Origin: Candidatus Zipacnadia bacterium | GTDB taxonomy: Bacteria; Armatimonadota; Zipacnadia; Zipacnadales; UBA5352 | Direction: 5' to 3' | Assembly (NCBI GenBank): GCA_029821635.1 | Contig: JALGSW010000002.1 | Span: 72,673-113,428 of the forward strand | Length of the DNA: 40,756 nt | Shown: in pieces, positions 1 through 9,196 of the stretch | How the letters are laid out: each line of letters begins with the position of its first letter | How positions within the stretch are numbered: the first letter of the stretch is position 1 | The notes under the pieces: generated by a model | Seen by the model: the letters and a program-made list of their open reading frames with translations, nothing else | Told to the model about the DNA's origin: nothing | Databases searched by the model: none | Translations under genes and position numbers: made by a program

Positions 1-732
1 GCGATGTCCGTGATGAGCGGCAAGTCCCTGGCCGTGGGCGAGGGCGGGCTCTTCATCACGAATGACCGGCAGATCTGGGAGCGCGGCATAGCGTGGGGTC
101 ATTACGGCCGCACCAGCGCGACGCAGTGGACGGGCGAGCTTGAGGAGCAGGTCATCACCGACCCGGAACTGGTGCCCTACGTGGGGCTGCCGTGGGGCGG
201 CTACAAGTACCGGATGCATCAGATGTCCTCGGCGGTCGGCCGCGTGCAGCTCAAGCACTACAAGGCGCGCATGGACGAGATCCAGAAGGCCATGAACTAC
301 TTCTGGGACCTGCTGGAGGATGTCCCGGGCGTGCTGGCGCATCGCCCGGCCGCGGGCACGAACTCGACGATGGGCGGCTGGTATGCCGCGCACGGGCTCT
401 ACGTTGCGGAGGAGCTGGGCGGGCTGCCACTGAGCAAGTTCGCCGAAGCAGTGCGAGCCGAGGGCGGCACATGCAGCCCCGGCGCGAACTTCGCGCTGCA
501 CCTGCACCCGCTGCTCAACACCGCGGACATCTACCGTCACGGGAAGCCGACGCGCATCGCCAACTCCGACCGCGACCTGCGCCAGCCCGAGGGCTCGCTT
601 CCGGTTACCGAGAGCATCCAGCAGCGCTGCTACTCGATCCCGTGGTTCAAGCACTACCGGCCCGAGATCATCGAGCAGTATGCCCTCGCGTACCGCAAGG
701 CCGCGGACAACGCGGACAAGCTGATGGACTGA
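1..732 (+). CDS. DegT/DnrJ/EryC1/StrS-family aminotransferase, 3' part
   Basis: PLP-dependent sugar aminotransferase fold, cut by the window edge; the frame is open from base 1 to the TGA at 730-732. The family transfers an amino group onto nucleotide-linked keto-sugars or related small molecules in the cytosol. The segment [10 protein letters not shown] near the start is the PLP-lysine region (Lys codon 22-24, followed by the usual GEGG). Further on are the family's small C-terminal domain and its [19 protein letters not shown] helix, equivalent to 'YR.s.lqAA.g..QL'. About 243 residues remain, roughly the C-terminal 60% of a usual 370-420 residue protein. A strong hairpin follows the stop, so it is probably the last gene of its transcript. 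The substrate cannot be read from the fragment. A second, complete DegT protein at 30309-31412 is not closely similar by eye. Confidence 0.85.
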   Translation, partial: AMSVMSGKSLAVGEGGLFITNDRQIWERGIAWGHYGRTSATQWTGELEEQVITDPELVPYVGLPWGGYKYRMHQMSSAVGRVQLKHYKARMDEIQKAMNYFWDLLEDVPGVLAHRPAAGTNSTMGGWYAAHGLYVAEELGGLPLSKFAEAVRAEGGTCSPGANFALHLHPLLNTADIYRHGKPTRIANSDRDLRQPEGSLPVTESIQQRCYSIPWFKHYRPEIIEQYALAYRKAADNADKLMD

Positions 733-758
733 CGGACGCGGGACATTGCACGTCACAT

Positions 759-793
759 GAAGCGGCCGGGGCGCATCGAGCCCCGGCCGCTTC
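759..793 (+). terminator. Hairpin after the DegT fragment
   Basis: Perfect 14-bp stem (759-772 with 780-793) and a 7-base loop, 26 bases past the stop codon. The 3' side reads TTCTCATCCC, so there is only a weak U-run. Position and stability support an intrinsic terminator for the aminotransferase transcript. Confidence 0.7.
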
Positions 794-965
794 TCATCCC
801 ACGCGCACGCAAGACTCCGTCATCTGCGCCCGATGGACCGCTTGCTCCAGCGTATCCGTCGGGCGCTTTGTCTATGCTGAAGGTCCCTCGGCTCTCCTGC
901 GCGAATTGCCCTGCGGCAACCACGAGGCGAAAAGCCTTTTCTCAGCGCAACAGGAGGACACAACG

Positions 966-1715
966 ATGGCCAACGTCGGCTATGACGACACCCCGATCCT
1001 GCCCGGCACCAACTGGCACGTTCATGATGGGAACCGCCCGCAGCCGCCGGTCGTGACGCCGCCTGGGCCCAGCACGCAGGAGGCCGCTGGCGCGCCGCCG
1101 GCTGACGCGGTGATTCTGTTCGACGGCACCGACCTGTCCGGCTGGGAGAGCGTGAAGGACGCCGGCGCGCCCGCGGAGTGGAAGGTCGAGAACGGCTACA
1201 TGGAGGTCGTGCCCAAGACCGGCTACATCCGCACGAAGGCGGAGTTCGGCGACTGCCACCTGCACGTGGAGTGGCGGGCGCCGGCGGAGGTCAAGGGCGA
1301 GAGCCAGGGGCGCGGCAACTCGGGCGTCTTTCTGATGGGCAAGTACGAGATCCAGGTGTTGGACTGCGACGACAACCTGACCTACCCGGACGGGACGACC
1401 GGCGGGATTTACGGGCAGTACCCGCCGCTGGTGAACGCGTGCCGCAAGCCGGGCGAGTGGCAGGTCTACGACATCATCTGGGAGGCGCCGCGCTTCGATG
1501 GCGACGAGGTCGTCAAGCCCGCGCGCGTGACGGTCATCCTCAACGGGCTCGTGCTGCACCACGCCAAGGAGCTGCGCGGCGTGACCTCGCACAAGGTCGT
1601 GACCGAGTATGAGCCGCACGGTCCGGTCGGCCCGCTGTGGCTGCAGGACCACGGCGACCTGGTGCGCTTCCGCAACATCTGGTACCGGCCGCTCAACGAC
1701 TACGACGAGGCGTAA
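966..1715 (+). CDS. DUF1080 (3-keto-disaccharide hydrolase-like) protein
   Basis: A 249-residue protein of the DUF1080 family, a concanavalin/LamG-like beta-sandwich associated with glycoside or 3-keto-glycoside hydrolysis. Visible family marks are the opening [10 protein letters not shown] block (about residues 53-62), a central [17 protein letters not shown] stretch (NSG.fl...yE.QvlD) and the closing GPLWLQDHG...[10 protein letters not shown] block. The ATG at 966 was chosen because AGGAGG at 952-957 lies 8 bases upstream; the same frame stays open upstream, but that part reads as non-coding. I see no signal peptide, which is unusual because many family members are exported, so it may act in the cytosol. 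It converges on the Nif3-like gene across a shared hairpin. The substrate is unknown. Confidence 0.88.
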   Translation: MANVGYDDTPILPGTNWHVHDGNRPQPPVVTPPGPSTQEAAGAPPADAVILFDGTDLSGWESVKDAGAPAEWKVENGYMEVVPKTGYIRTKAEFGDCHLHVEWRAPAEVKGESQGRGNSGVFLMGKYEIQVLDCDDNLTYPDGTTGGIYGQYPPLVNACRKPGEWQVYDIIWEAPRFDGDEVVKPARVTVILNGLVLHHAKELRGVTSHKVVTEYEPHGPVGPLWLQDHGDLVRFRNIWYRPLNDYDEA

Positions 1716-1758
1716 CGTCTACCTCACCCCCCGGAGAACGGCAGTAGCGGCAAGGACA

Positions 1759-1786
1759 GAGGGCGCCATCGGATGATGGCGCCCTC
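1759..1786. terminator. Bidirectional terminator between convergent genes
   Basis: Perfect 12-bp stem (1759-1770 with 1775-1786) with loop GGAT, lying in the 77 bases between the DUF1080 stop and the stop of the minus-strand Nif3-like gene. It can serve both convergent transcripts. The plus side continues CGTCCGTTTACG, which has no strong U-run. Confidence 0.7.
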
Positions 1787-1792
1787 GTCCGT

Positions 1793-2677
1793 TTACGTCG
1801 CGCTCACGGTGCGCGGGTACTCGATCGGCTGGTAACGCACCGGGACGTCAGGGAACTGCTCGCCGAGGTACTTCGCCAGTTGCATCATGCCCGGCAGTTC
1901 CGAGACCGGGTGCGTGACCCAGATCAGCGGCACGTCCACGCCCTGCGCGAAGAGCACGTCGCGCGTCCACGAGTTCCCGTCATCGGTCATCACGATCGCG
2001 TCCGGACGCAACTGCATCATCTCGTGCAGTGGGGTGATCGCGCCCGTGCCCACCGCAAGCCGCTCTATGAACCGCATCCCCTCACCCGCAACGAAGACCG
2101 CGCTCTGTCCGAGTTCCCGGCAGCTCTCGGCCACCATCAGCGCAAGGCTCTCAAGCGCGATGCCGCCTGTCAGGCAGACTTCGTAGTAGGCACGGCGCGG
2201 TCCGAGGTCTGTCTCGACGGCCTCGTGCTCCTCGATGGGGAAACCAAGCCACGTGGCCCATGCGCTGGGAATGCCGATCTCGGGCATGCGATCCCAAGTG
2301 TCATGGCAGCGCACGACCGTCAGGCCGAGTTCGTCGTAGAGTAGCGTCGCGGTGGAAGTGTCGTCGGTCGCCGGTCTGGGCGGGAGAGTGGCTTCGGCGA
2401 AGAACGGATCAAGCTCGGACGCGCAGCGGGCCTCGAGCACCTCGGTGACGCGCTCGGACACGCTGGGCATGCGGAAATAGATTTCCTCGTGGCTGACGAA
2501 GACGTTCGCGCCACGGTCGACGGCCTCGCGGGTGGCACGCTCGGAGGCGATCCAGCCGACGGCGATCGCCTCGACCTCGGCATGCTCTGAGCCACACATC
2601 ACCTCATCACAGGTGTCGCTCCAGTCCACCCACTCGCCGATCTCGCGGAAGTGGTCCATGATGTCGCTCACGCGCAC
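1793..2677 (-). CDS. Nif3-like (DUF34) dinuclear metal-centre protein
   Basis: A 294-residue member of the Nif3/DUF34 family, cytosolic metal-binding proteins of unsettled function (GTP cyclohydrolase I type 2-like). N-terminal VSDIMDHFREIGEW and the GANVFVSHEEIYF block fit the family's first domain and its early metal-binding His. VTHPVSELPGMMQLAKYLG near the C-terminus matches the last metal-site block. It is the distal gene of a four-gene minus-strand set. GTG at 2677 is chosen because AAGGAGG (2686-2692) sits 8 bases upstream. A GTG at 2695 overlapping the previous stop as GTGA is possible but has a poorer site. The middle of the protein is diverged, so the family call is firmer than any reaction. 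Confidence 0.72.
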   Translation of the reverse strand: MRVSDIMDHFREIGEWVDWSDTCDEVMCGSEHAEVEAIAVGWIASERATREAVDRGANVFVSHEEIYFRMPSVSERVTEVLEARCASELDPFFAEATLPPRPATDDTSTATLLYDELGLTVVRCHDTWDRMPEIGIPSAWATWLGFPIEEHEAVETDLGPRRAYYEVCLTGGIALESLALMVAESCRELGQSAVFVAGEGMRFIERLAVGTGAITPLHEMMQLRPDAIVMTDDGNSWTRDVLFAQGVDVPLIWVTHPVSELPGMMQLAKYLGEQFPDVPVRYQPIEYPRTVSAT

Positions 2678-2691
2678 GCCCGTCGCCTCCT

Positions 2692-4491
2692 TCACGTCCT
2701 TGCCGCCCCCCGGCAGTTCCCGATCGCCTCGCTTGTCCGCAGCGCCCGCCCGTAGATGCGCAGTGACCTCACCACCGGCGCAATTCGCAGCTCCGGGCCG
2801 CCGGTCACGTCGTACAGGTGCGGTGTGAAGCGGCCCCAGCCGAACTGCCGGTGCTCGCCACCATCGCAGAGTACGCCATCGACTACGAAGCTCACGATCG
2901 ACGGTCCGCCGTCCACGATCGCGACCACGTGCGCGTTCGCTCCGGCCTGCACCGCGCCCGGATCGGTGTCCCAGCGGCACTCGCTCCAGCGATCGCGCAC
3001 GACAAGCTCAAGCGTCCCACGATCGCTGGTGATCAGCGCGATCCCCTCGCCGGCCCCGTCGCGACTATCGAGCAGCACCTGGCTGGGCGCGAGGTCTTCG
3101 AGGCGCAGCCGTAAGTCGAGCGTAAAGCCCGCGCGCAGGATCTCTGTGCCGAAATCGGCGCGCGAGCTGTCGCGGGCGGTGAACTCCGGGAGCTTTGGCA
3201 TCGGCACGCTCGCCGCCAGCGGTGCTGCGGTAAGCGCGAGCAGCAGGCCCTCGGTGGCGACCTCCGCGCACTCCCCCTGTCCGAGCAGGCCCTCGACGAT
3301 CTCTGCCGGGACCTCGTGCACGCGGCCGACCGCCTTCTGAGTCTCCGTCACGAACAGCCGCCCGTCTTCCTCGATGAGGTCCGGGTAGCTCATGCGCACG
3401 CGCGGGTCATCGTCGTAGAGCAGAATCTCCGGCTGCGTGAACTCGAGCCGCAGCCCGTCGGAGGCGGGCGTCTCACGCGCGGCCATCAGCCAGACCGGGT
3501 TGCGGTCATCGTAGGGGTTCCAGTCGGGGCGCTCGCGGGCGGCGCTGCCACCGTGGTTGTGGAACCAGTAGAGGAAGTGACCATCGCTCAGGCGCCAGAT
3601 GAAGTTCGCGGCGCGCGGGTGCTTCACGCGCCGACCGCCGGGCTCGTAGGTGAGATACTCCGGCGCTGACCACGTATGCCCGCCATCGCGGGAGTATGCG
3701 CATGCCGGTGAGCCATCGACCGTGCGGTAGACGCAGAAGAGTGAGCTGTCGCTGAGGACCGTGAGGGACTGCTCCTCCGCGACCCGTCCGCCGCCCTCCG
3801 GCGCGCGCAGGCCGACGTCGCCATCAGGGAGCGTCTCGAAGCGGATGCGGTCCGGGTCGGGCTCGGTGAGGATGTTGTCGCTGCGGATGATCGCGCCCTC
3901 GGATCGTGCGAAGAAGCCCTCGCCCATCGCGCCGACCTTGTGTAGGATCAGCAGCGCGGCGCCGCCCACGGGCGCGGGAGCGCACAGCGGCCTGCCCACG
4001 TTCCAGAAGAAGCGCAGCTCGCCGCCGTAGACGTTCTCGCGGTCGCACGCGAACTCGCGCACCGGCACGTCCCAGCGGCGCTCCGACCACGTGCGGCCGT
4101 GATCGTCCGAGTACTTGAAGACGTAATGCCCGAGCGAGTCCACGCGCGCGAAGACACCGCCGTCCTCGCGCCGCACCTCCGTGACGCGATCGGTATTGTG
4201 GTTGTGGAAGCAGTAGATGCGGCCAGCGGTGGCCTTGAGCAGTACCGCGTAGGACGCCTCGGGCCCGCCCGCGGGCTCGACGGCGACCGGCTCGCCCCAG
4301 CTCTCCCCGCGGTCCGTTGAGCGCATCGAGATGACGTGCTGACCGGGCTGGCCCTCATGGCCGGTGCCCGTGGTCATCACGCACAGCCACGCGCCATCAT
4401 CGGTCTGCACTACGTACGGCTGGTCGGCGTAGCCCTCGCTGGGGATCGGGCGGCCGTTGCTGATGTGACGCGGGTCCGGGATCTCGCTCAT
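2692..4491 (-). CDS. BNR-repeat sialidase-like protein with C-terminal LamG-like domain
   Basis: A 599-residue protein. The N-terminal two thirds are a six-bladed propeller of the sialidase superfamily, with Asp boxes STDRGESW (58-65), SDDHGRTW (128-135) and SRDGGHTW (267-274). Residues about 430-590 read as a concanavalin/LamG-like sandwich (FTLDLRLRLEDL...SFVVDG...LRIYGRAL). Family members cleave terminal sialic acids or act on other acidic or neutral glycans; the Arg triad cannot be assigned confidently by eye. No signal peptide is present, so a cytosolic role on imported oligosaccharides is possible. ATG at 4491 has AGGAG upstream at suitable spacing. It lies 25 bases after the DUF4091 gene and just before the Nif3-like gene, consistent with one operon. 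Confidence 0.85.
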   Translation of the reverse strand: MSEIPDPRHISNGRPIPSEGYADQPYVVQTDDGAWLCVMTTGTGHEGQPGQHVISMRSTDRGESWGEPVAVEPAGGPEASYAVLLKATAGRIYCFHNHNTDRVTEVRREDGGVFARVDSLGHYVFKYSDDHGRTWSERRWDVPVREFACDRENVYGGELRFFWNVGRPLCAPAPVGGAALLILHKVGAMGEGFFARSEGAIIRSDNILTEPDPDRIRFETLPDGDVGLRAPEGGGRVAEEQSLTVLSDSSLFCVYRTVDGSPACAYSRDGGHTWSAPEYLTYEPGGRRVKHPRAANFIWRLSDGHFLYWFHNHGGSAARERPDWNPYDDRNPVWLMAARETPASDGLRLEFTQPEILLYDDDPRVRMSYPDLIEEDGRLFVTETQKAVGRVHEVPAEIVEGLLGQGECAEVATEGLLLALTAAPLAASVPMPKLPEFTARDSSRADFGTEILRAGFTLDLRLRLEDLAPSQVLLDSRDGAGEGIALITSDRGTLELVVRDRWSECRWDTDPGAVQAGANAHVVAIVDGGPSIVSFVVDGVLCDGGEHRQFGWGRFTPHLYDVTGGPELRIAPVVRSLRIYGRALRTSEAIGNCRGAART

Positions 4492-4516
4492 CCGGCGTAC
4501 TCTCCTCAGAAATGGC

Positions 4517-6715
4517 CTATCGCGCTGCCTGCAGCGCGGCAATCTTCTCAGCGATCTGTCGGCGGTAGGCGTCATAGGTGGCCGCGTCCCAGATGCTGTC
4601 CACGTGGAAGCTGAGGCCGCGTTCCTCATAGACCGCGAGGTCGGCGACGGTGGCCGCGCGGATCTCCGCGAGCAAGGCCTCGGCCTCGTCGGCGAGGGCC
4701 TTCGCGGCTGCGGAGCCGCCGGCGCGCGCATCGGCGATCTCAAGCTCCAGCGTGCGGATGTAGCGGAAGTCGTCGATGCCCTCGCGCAGGCCCTCCCACT
4801 CGGTTGTGGGGATCGGCCCGGTCTCGCCCGGATAGGCGGCGCACCAGTCGATGCCGTCCAGGTCACTCGTCTGGTCCGAGCCGCTCGGGTACTGGTAGGC
4901 CCAGTAGAGTTGCCCGGTGGCGCCGGTCTTCCAGAAGAAGAAGCCGCCCTTGAAGCGCATGACATCCGGGTACTCGCGACATGCGTTCGTGTACCACCAG
5001 TAGGTATCACCGCCGGCGGCCGCGGCCTCGCGCACCGCGACCGGGTCGAAGCCGCCGCTCAGCGACAGCGTGTGCGTGCGCACGTCGAGCCACGGGTCGA
5101 ACTCCTCGGCGGTGTCCATCCGCGTGGTGGTGTACGTGCGGGCCTCCGGGACCTGCTTGATGGCTTCCAGCAGCCACTTGCACTGCTCGCGACGCTCGCC
5201 ATGCCACGGTTCATCCCGCGGGTACCAGAGCACCTCACCGAGGCCCTGCTCTGCGAACTGCGCCTGCGCATGCTCGACGAAGGCCCTCACCTGCGCGGAG
5301 TGCTCCTCGGAGCCGAACTCGGTCTCGATCGGCGGGAATGTGTAGACCCAGGGCAGCGGGGCGTCGAGGCCGCCATCACGCACGAGTTGCAGCAACTCGG
5401 TCACGAGGGAGAGGTCATACTCATACTGTCCGTCCGCTCCGACGGTCATCGAGGCCGGTGCGCCGAGGGCTACCGTATTCATGTGGTGCTCGCGCATGTC
5501 CTCGATCTGAGCCAGCACGCGCTCGTTACTGGTCTCTTCGCGCGATTCCCGCCACGGACCCCAGTACATACCGAAGGTGTACCCATCGGGTTCGCGCAGC
5601 GTCACCGGCAGGACATCCAGCGTCACCGGCGCCTCGACTGCCGCGCCGTCGCCGGGGGTGAGCGTCGCGGTCCCCGCGTAGCGCCCCGGCGTCGCGTCGG
5701 GCGGCACGTGAACGGTGATCCACCACTCGCGCGTCTCCTGGCCGTCCACATTGACCGCGGGGGTGTCGAGGAGCGCCTCGGGCGTACGGATGTACTGGTC
5801 GGCGTAGCTGGAGCCCTTCTGCCCGGGGATCTGCGCCCAGAGGTTCACGGCGCGCACCTCGATCGCGTCGGCGGGGAGGCCTGCGCCGTCCGGGCCGGAG
5901 AGCGCGCCCACACTGAGCGTACACTCGCCAAGGTCGCGCAGCGGATAGACCGCGAGTGTCATGGGCTCGTACTCGCCCGGCGCGGCGGAGGCGGACAGGC
6001 CGGCGTTGATTTCGCCCTCCACCGGCACGGAGTTGCCGAAGATCTTGCGCATCCAGTGTGGTGCGAAGAGGACGTAGCCCGCCTGCTGCTGGGCGGCGGT
6101 CGGGGTCGGCCGGGGGCCCTCAGGCTCGTGGAAAACCTCGGTGAAGTTCACACTGAGCACATAGGACGTATCCGGTGTGGACTTCGCGAAGGCATCCACC
6201 TCAGTCAACGCGATGTGGATCGCCTCATCGTTCTGCACCCCAAAACGGAAGTAGCGGATGGGGTGATCGGGGGCGTCGAACTCGAACTCGCGCGTGCCCT
6301 TCTCCTCGTCCATCGTGTAGCCGGACTGCTCATCGGCGAGCTCCCACGGGCCCTCCGGGGCGCCTGCGGTCAGATACAGGCGGACGTGGTCGAGCTGGAA
6401 GTCGCGGCCGGTGTAGTGCTTGTAGCTGCGCAGCACCACGCGGTCGAGCAGGACCTCTTGTCCGAGGTCCACGTCGATGAACCGCTCCTCGGTGGTGGGG
6501 GCCCAGATGACGGAGTACTGCGCGTTCCCGGCGCTGTGGCCGTCGATGAGTTTCTCACCGTTCGGGTCATGGAACTGCCCGTTCCAGTTCGTCTCATCGG
6601 GGGGATGCGGGTAGCTGACGCTCACCTGCGGCCTCTCCGCGTCCTGGGCGAACGCCCACGTGGCGCAGAGGATCAGCGCAACGATCAGCATGACTGTCAG
6701 CGGCTTCGTCTGCAC
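4517..6715 (-). CDS. Exported DUF4091 protein with N-terminal discoidin-like domain
   Basis: A 732-residue exported protein with a signal peptide (basic start, hydrophobic LTVMLIVALILCATWAFA, then AQD, cleavage near residue 23). Residues about 35-180 look like an F5/8 type C carbohydrate-binding domain (FIDVDLGQEVLLDRVVLRSY...RYFRFGVQN). A beta-rich middle domain follows, then a TIM-barrel-like region with GMYWGPW, WYPRDEPW and the characteristic DUF4091 ending WEGLREGIDDFRYIRTLE. DUF4091 proteins are putative glycoside hydrolases of polysaccharide loci; the Asp/Glu of DEPW is a catalytic candidate. The start is GTG at 6715 with GAGGTGA 5-6 bases upstream; it lies 11 bases after the preceding gene. 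The substrate is not predictable. Confidence 0.85.
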   Translation of the reverse strand: MQTKPLTVMLIVALILCATWAFAQDAERPQVSVSYPHPPDETNWNGQFHDPNGEKLIDGHSAGNAQYSVIWAPTTEERFIDVDLGQEVLLDRVVLRSYKHYTGRDFQLDHVRLYLTAGAPEGPWELADEQSGYTMDEEKGTREFEFDAPDHPIRYFRFGVQNDEAIHIALTEVDAFAKSTPDTSYVLSVNFTEVFHEPEGPRPTPTAAQQQAGYVLFAPHWMRKIFGNSVPVEGEINAGLSASAAPGEYEPMTLAVYPLRDLGECTLSVGALSGPDGAGLPADAIEVRAVNLWAQIPGQKGSSYADQYIRTPEALLDTPAVNVDGQETREWWITVHVPPDATPGRYAGTATLTPGDGAAVEAPVTLDVLPVTLREPDGYTFGMYWGPWRESREETSNERVLAQIEDMREHHMNTVALGAPASMTVGADGQYEYDLSLVTELLQLVRDGGLDAPLPWVYTFPPIETEFGSEEHSAQVRAFVEHAQAQFAEQGLGEVLWYPRDEPWHGERREQCKWLLEAIKQVPEARTYTTTRMDTAEEFDPWLDVRTHTLSLSGGFDPVAVREAAAAGGDTYWWYTNACREYPDVMRFKGGFFFWKTGATGQLYWAYQYPSGSDQTSDLDGIDWCAAYPGETGPIPTTEWEGLREGIDDFRYIRTLELEIADARAGGSAAAKALADEAEALLAEIRAATVADLAVYEERGLSFHVDSIWDAATYDAYRRQIAEKIAALQAAR

Positions 6716-6726
6716 AGCGCATCACC

Positions 6727-8847
6727 TCATGGAGTAGGCGCGGCGTCTACGTCTGGTCGCAGCCGCACCAGCGTCACATCATCGAAAATCACTTCGCCTA
6801 CGCCGCAGATGCCGAGGCGCACGGCGACCTTCTTCACATCCGCCTGCGTCACGATCGTCCGAACGGTCAGGTTCACCCAGTCATCGGTAACGGCCGCGTG
6901 GTTCGTCTCAATGTCCGTGACTTTCCAGCTTGAGACAGCTTCTCCGGCCTCGTCGTAGCCCGCGATCTGCAGCACCGCTCCGCGCTCGGTCTTCGCCATC
7001 GGCTCGTCAATGCGCACCCACGCGGTTACCTCCAGCCCGTCCCACTGCTGCGCCTCGACCAGGTCGCTGACGGCGTTGACGGTGACCCAGTCGTACTCGG
7101 ACCCCCGGTAGATAGTCGGGCTCTGGGAGGTGAAGCGCAGACCGAACTGCCCCGTTCGCGCGAGCTCCACCAGCCCGCGCGCGCCGGTCTGGTTGTGTCC
7201 GGCCTCCATTCCCTGCCAGCCGACGACTGCGCCGTCCTCGGGCTGCTCGAAGGACGGGTTCGCCAGCAGGTTGCCGCCGGGCTCGGCACTGGTGATCGCC
7301 TGGGTCAGCGGGTAGTACCGCTCGGCGAGGTAGAAGTTGGGCAGCAAGTTGGCGTCGCGTATGAACGGATCGCGGTTGAGGGTCTCCCAGGCGTTGCGCA
7401 CTGCGCGCCGCATCATGCCCCGGCCGCGGTCCGCGCGCCACCGGGCGACCTGCCAGCGCGCCTGCTCGATGGCGTCTTGCGCGTCGGCCAGGTATCTCTC
7501 CGCGATCACCATCTGCGCGGTGACGGAGTGGTAGGCTCGGCGTCCCGGGTCAACCGTGGCGCCGATCGGGTCGGGCGCGGGCAGGTTCGCGCGGATGACC
7601 TCCAGCACCGGTTTGACCTTGGCGATCTTCGCCGCCAGCGCCTGGGTGGCGAAGCGCGCGGCGTCGGCCTCGACCGCGCGCATCCGATCGGAGATTCCGC
7701 TCAGGACCGCGTGGTCGTCACTGATCACGAAGATCTCTGTCATCTGGAACGAGGGGAGAGTGATCTCGTCGCGCGTCTCACTCGGGTGCAGGGGGTGGTA
7801 GCCGCCGGGGCCTGTGAACTGCGCGACCGTGGCCCCCTCGGGGATCGGCCTGTCCAGCTTGACCGTGCGGCTCGTCGCGCCGCCCGAGTCCACGTGGTAC
7901 TGCGTCTGGTCATCGATCACCATCGCCACCAGCAGCCGCCCGCCGGGGAAGTCCACCGGCCAGACATGCAGGTCCTCACCGGAGGTCTGCAGCTCTGGTC
8001 CCACCGTGCCCTGTGCAAGCAGCGGCCCGTATACCTCGAGTTCGCAGCCCAGCAGGCCGGCTTCGGCGTAGCGGTCGGTGCCGTAGTAGTCATCGCCGAA
8101 GTACTGCGAAACGAACCACAGCAGGCCGCGGCAGCCCGCCGCGAAGGAGGAGTACGCGACCATCCGCAGGTTCTCGCCGTCCGGGTAGCGCGATGGCGCC
8201 CACTTGACGGTTGAGTCCAGGTACTTCTGTGTGTACCAGATCTGCACGTGCGCCTGCGCCCAGGTCCAGAGATACTTGTCCGCGCCAACGATCGCGTGCT
8301 CATCGTGGAAGCGGTCGATGTAGGCGAGGAGGTCGGGCTTTTTCAGCAGGGGGTAGTGGTAGGTGTTGAACATCTCGTCGAACCATGTGTAGTTCTCGAA
8401 GCCGCCGATCACGTCGAGCATGATCGGGCGCTTCCACGGGTCGTTTGCGCGGATGAACTCGAACGCCTGGCGCGCCTTCTCGGCGTCATCAGCTTTCAGG
8501 TCATCACCGATGTTCCAGGCGAGCAGGTTGGGGTGGTCGCGCACCGCCAGTACGTGCTCCTCGTGCTGCGGGCCCCAGTTGGGCGCGTACGGGTACGTGA
8601 TGACCATGAAGTCGTGCTTCGCCGCCTCGTCGAGCATCTCAGGCGTCGTGCCCATCCCACTGAACACGCAGGTCATGTGGTGGCGCTTCATCGACTCCAC
8701 AGACTCGATCTTGCCCCAGCAGCCGTAGGGGAAGAACGGCTTGCCATCGACGGAGAGCCGGTTGTCCTCGAAGCGCACACGCGGCATCTCCTGCGCCACG
8801 GCGGTCACGCAGGTGAGCAGCAGAACCCCGCAGATTATCCTTCGCAT
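6727..8847 (-). CDS. Exported glycosidase-like TIM-barrel protein with C-terminal carbohydrate-binding-like domain
   Basis: A 706-residue protein starting with a clear signal peptide (MRRIICGVLLLTCVTAVAQ). The N-terminal 350 residues resemble the (beta/alpha)8 domain of beta-galactosidase/GH5-like proteins, with RLSVDGKPFFPYGCWGK near the start and HPNLLAWNIGDDLK at 105-118. The latter is where clan GH-A enzymes usually carry an acid/base Asn-Glu; here it reads Gly-Asp-Asp. A helical middle follows. The last 170 residues (ANPSFEQPEDG...GWQG...VIFDDVTLVRL) form a CBM4/9-type jelly-roll. ATG at 8847 is preceded by AGGTGAG at good spacing; the longer open frame upstream has no signal peptide or site. 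It is the first gene of the minus-strand set ending at 1793. Substrate unknown; activity uncertain because of the GDD motif. Confidence 0.72.
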   Translation of the reverse strand: MRRIICGVLLLTCVTAVAQEMPRVRFEDNRLSVDGKPFFPYGCWGKIESVESMKRHHMTCVFSGMGTTPEMLDEAAKHDFMVITYPYAPNWGPQHEEHVLAVRDHPNLLAWNIGDDLKADDAEKARQAFEFIRANDPWKRPIMLDVIGGFENYTWFDEMFNTYHYPLLKKPDLLAYIDRFHDEHAIVGADKYLWTWAQAHVQIWYTQKYLDSTVKWAPSRYPDGENLRMVAYSSFAAGCRGLLWFVSQYFGDDYYGTDRYAEAGLLGCELEVYGPLLAQGTVGPELQTSGEDLHVWPVDFPGGRLLVAMVIDDQTQYHVDSGGATSRTVKLDRPIPEGATVAQFTGPGGYHPLHPSETRDEITLPSFQMTEIFVISDDHAVLSGISDRMRAVEADAARFATQALAAKIAKVKPVLEVIRANLPAPDPIGATVDPGRRAYHSVTAQMVIAERYLADAQDAIEQARWQVARWRADRGRGMMRRAVRNAWETLNRDPFIRDANLLPNFYLAERYYPLTQAITSAEPGGNLLANPSFEQPEDGAVVGWQGMEAGHNQTGARGLVELARTGQFGLRFTSQSPTIYRGSEYDWVTVNAVSDLVEAQQWDGLEVTAWVRIDEPMAKTERGAVLQIAGYDEAGEAVSSWKVTDIETNHAAVTDDWVNLTVRTIVTQADVKKVAVRLGICGVGEVIFDDVTLVRLRPDVDAAPTP

Positions 8848-9196
8848 CGCACTCACCTCTCGAGCGACTGCAGTGCGACTCGTGCGCGTTGCATGGGCAC
8901 CCTTCGCCGCAGGCCGCGACGCGTCCTCCGCCAGGCGAGAGCGGACGGAGCGGTACAGGCTACTAGCACGAAGGAGGTGCACGAGGCGTGCACGATGAAT
9001 TCACATGTCGCGGAATCGCCACTCATGGAGACCATAAGTTCGGTCACATTGGATGCCGGGGAGCAGGGACGTCGTCGTCAGTCTGCCGCTGGTACTGTGG
9101 TGTTGTCAGCAGCAACTGCCGATGCACGAACGAGGCCTTGGTCTTGACCTGACGCGTGTCGGAGGCCAGCCATAGCGCGGACAGGAGGCGAGAGAC
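8848..9196. other. 349-base divergent intergenic region
   Basis: It separates the leftward glycosidase operon from the rightward kinase operon and should hold both promoters, but I find no convincing -35/-10 pair. It does hold a 7-bp inverted repeat GTGCACG/CGTGCAC with a 3-base gap (8977-8993) that overlaps a good AAGGAGG at 8971-8977. That site precedes a 54-codon GTG frame (8988-9152) whose product would have six Cys; its codon use is weaker than the surrounding genes, so I do not call it. Confidence 0.5.

Noticed and set aside
4604..6958. 784-codon open frame on the plus strand opposite the DUF4091 gene
   Set aside because: It is a GC-rich shadow of the minus-strand gene, which has a signal peptide, recognisable domains and a ribosome site. 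The shadow product shows no domain.
8988..9152. 54-codon GTG frame with six Cys and a good AAGGAGG
   Set aside because: About two thirds of its codons end in G or C, below the neighbouring genes; a competing ATG frame overlaps it, and the upstream inverted repeat would sit on its ribosome site. It is not called without conservation data.
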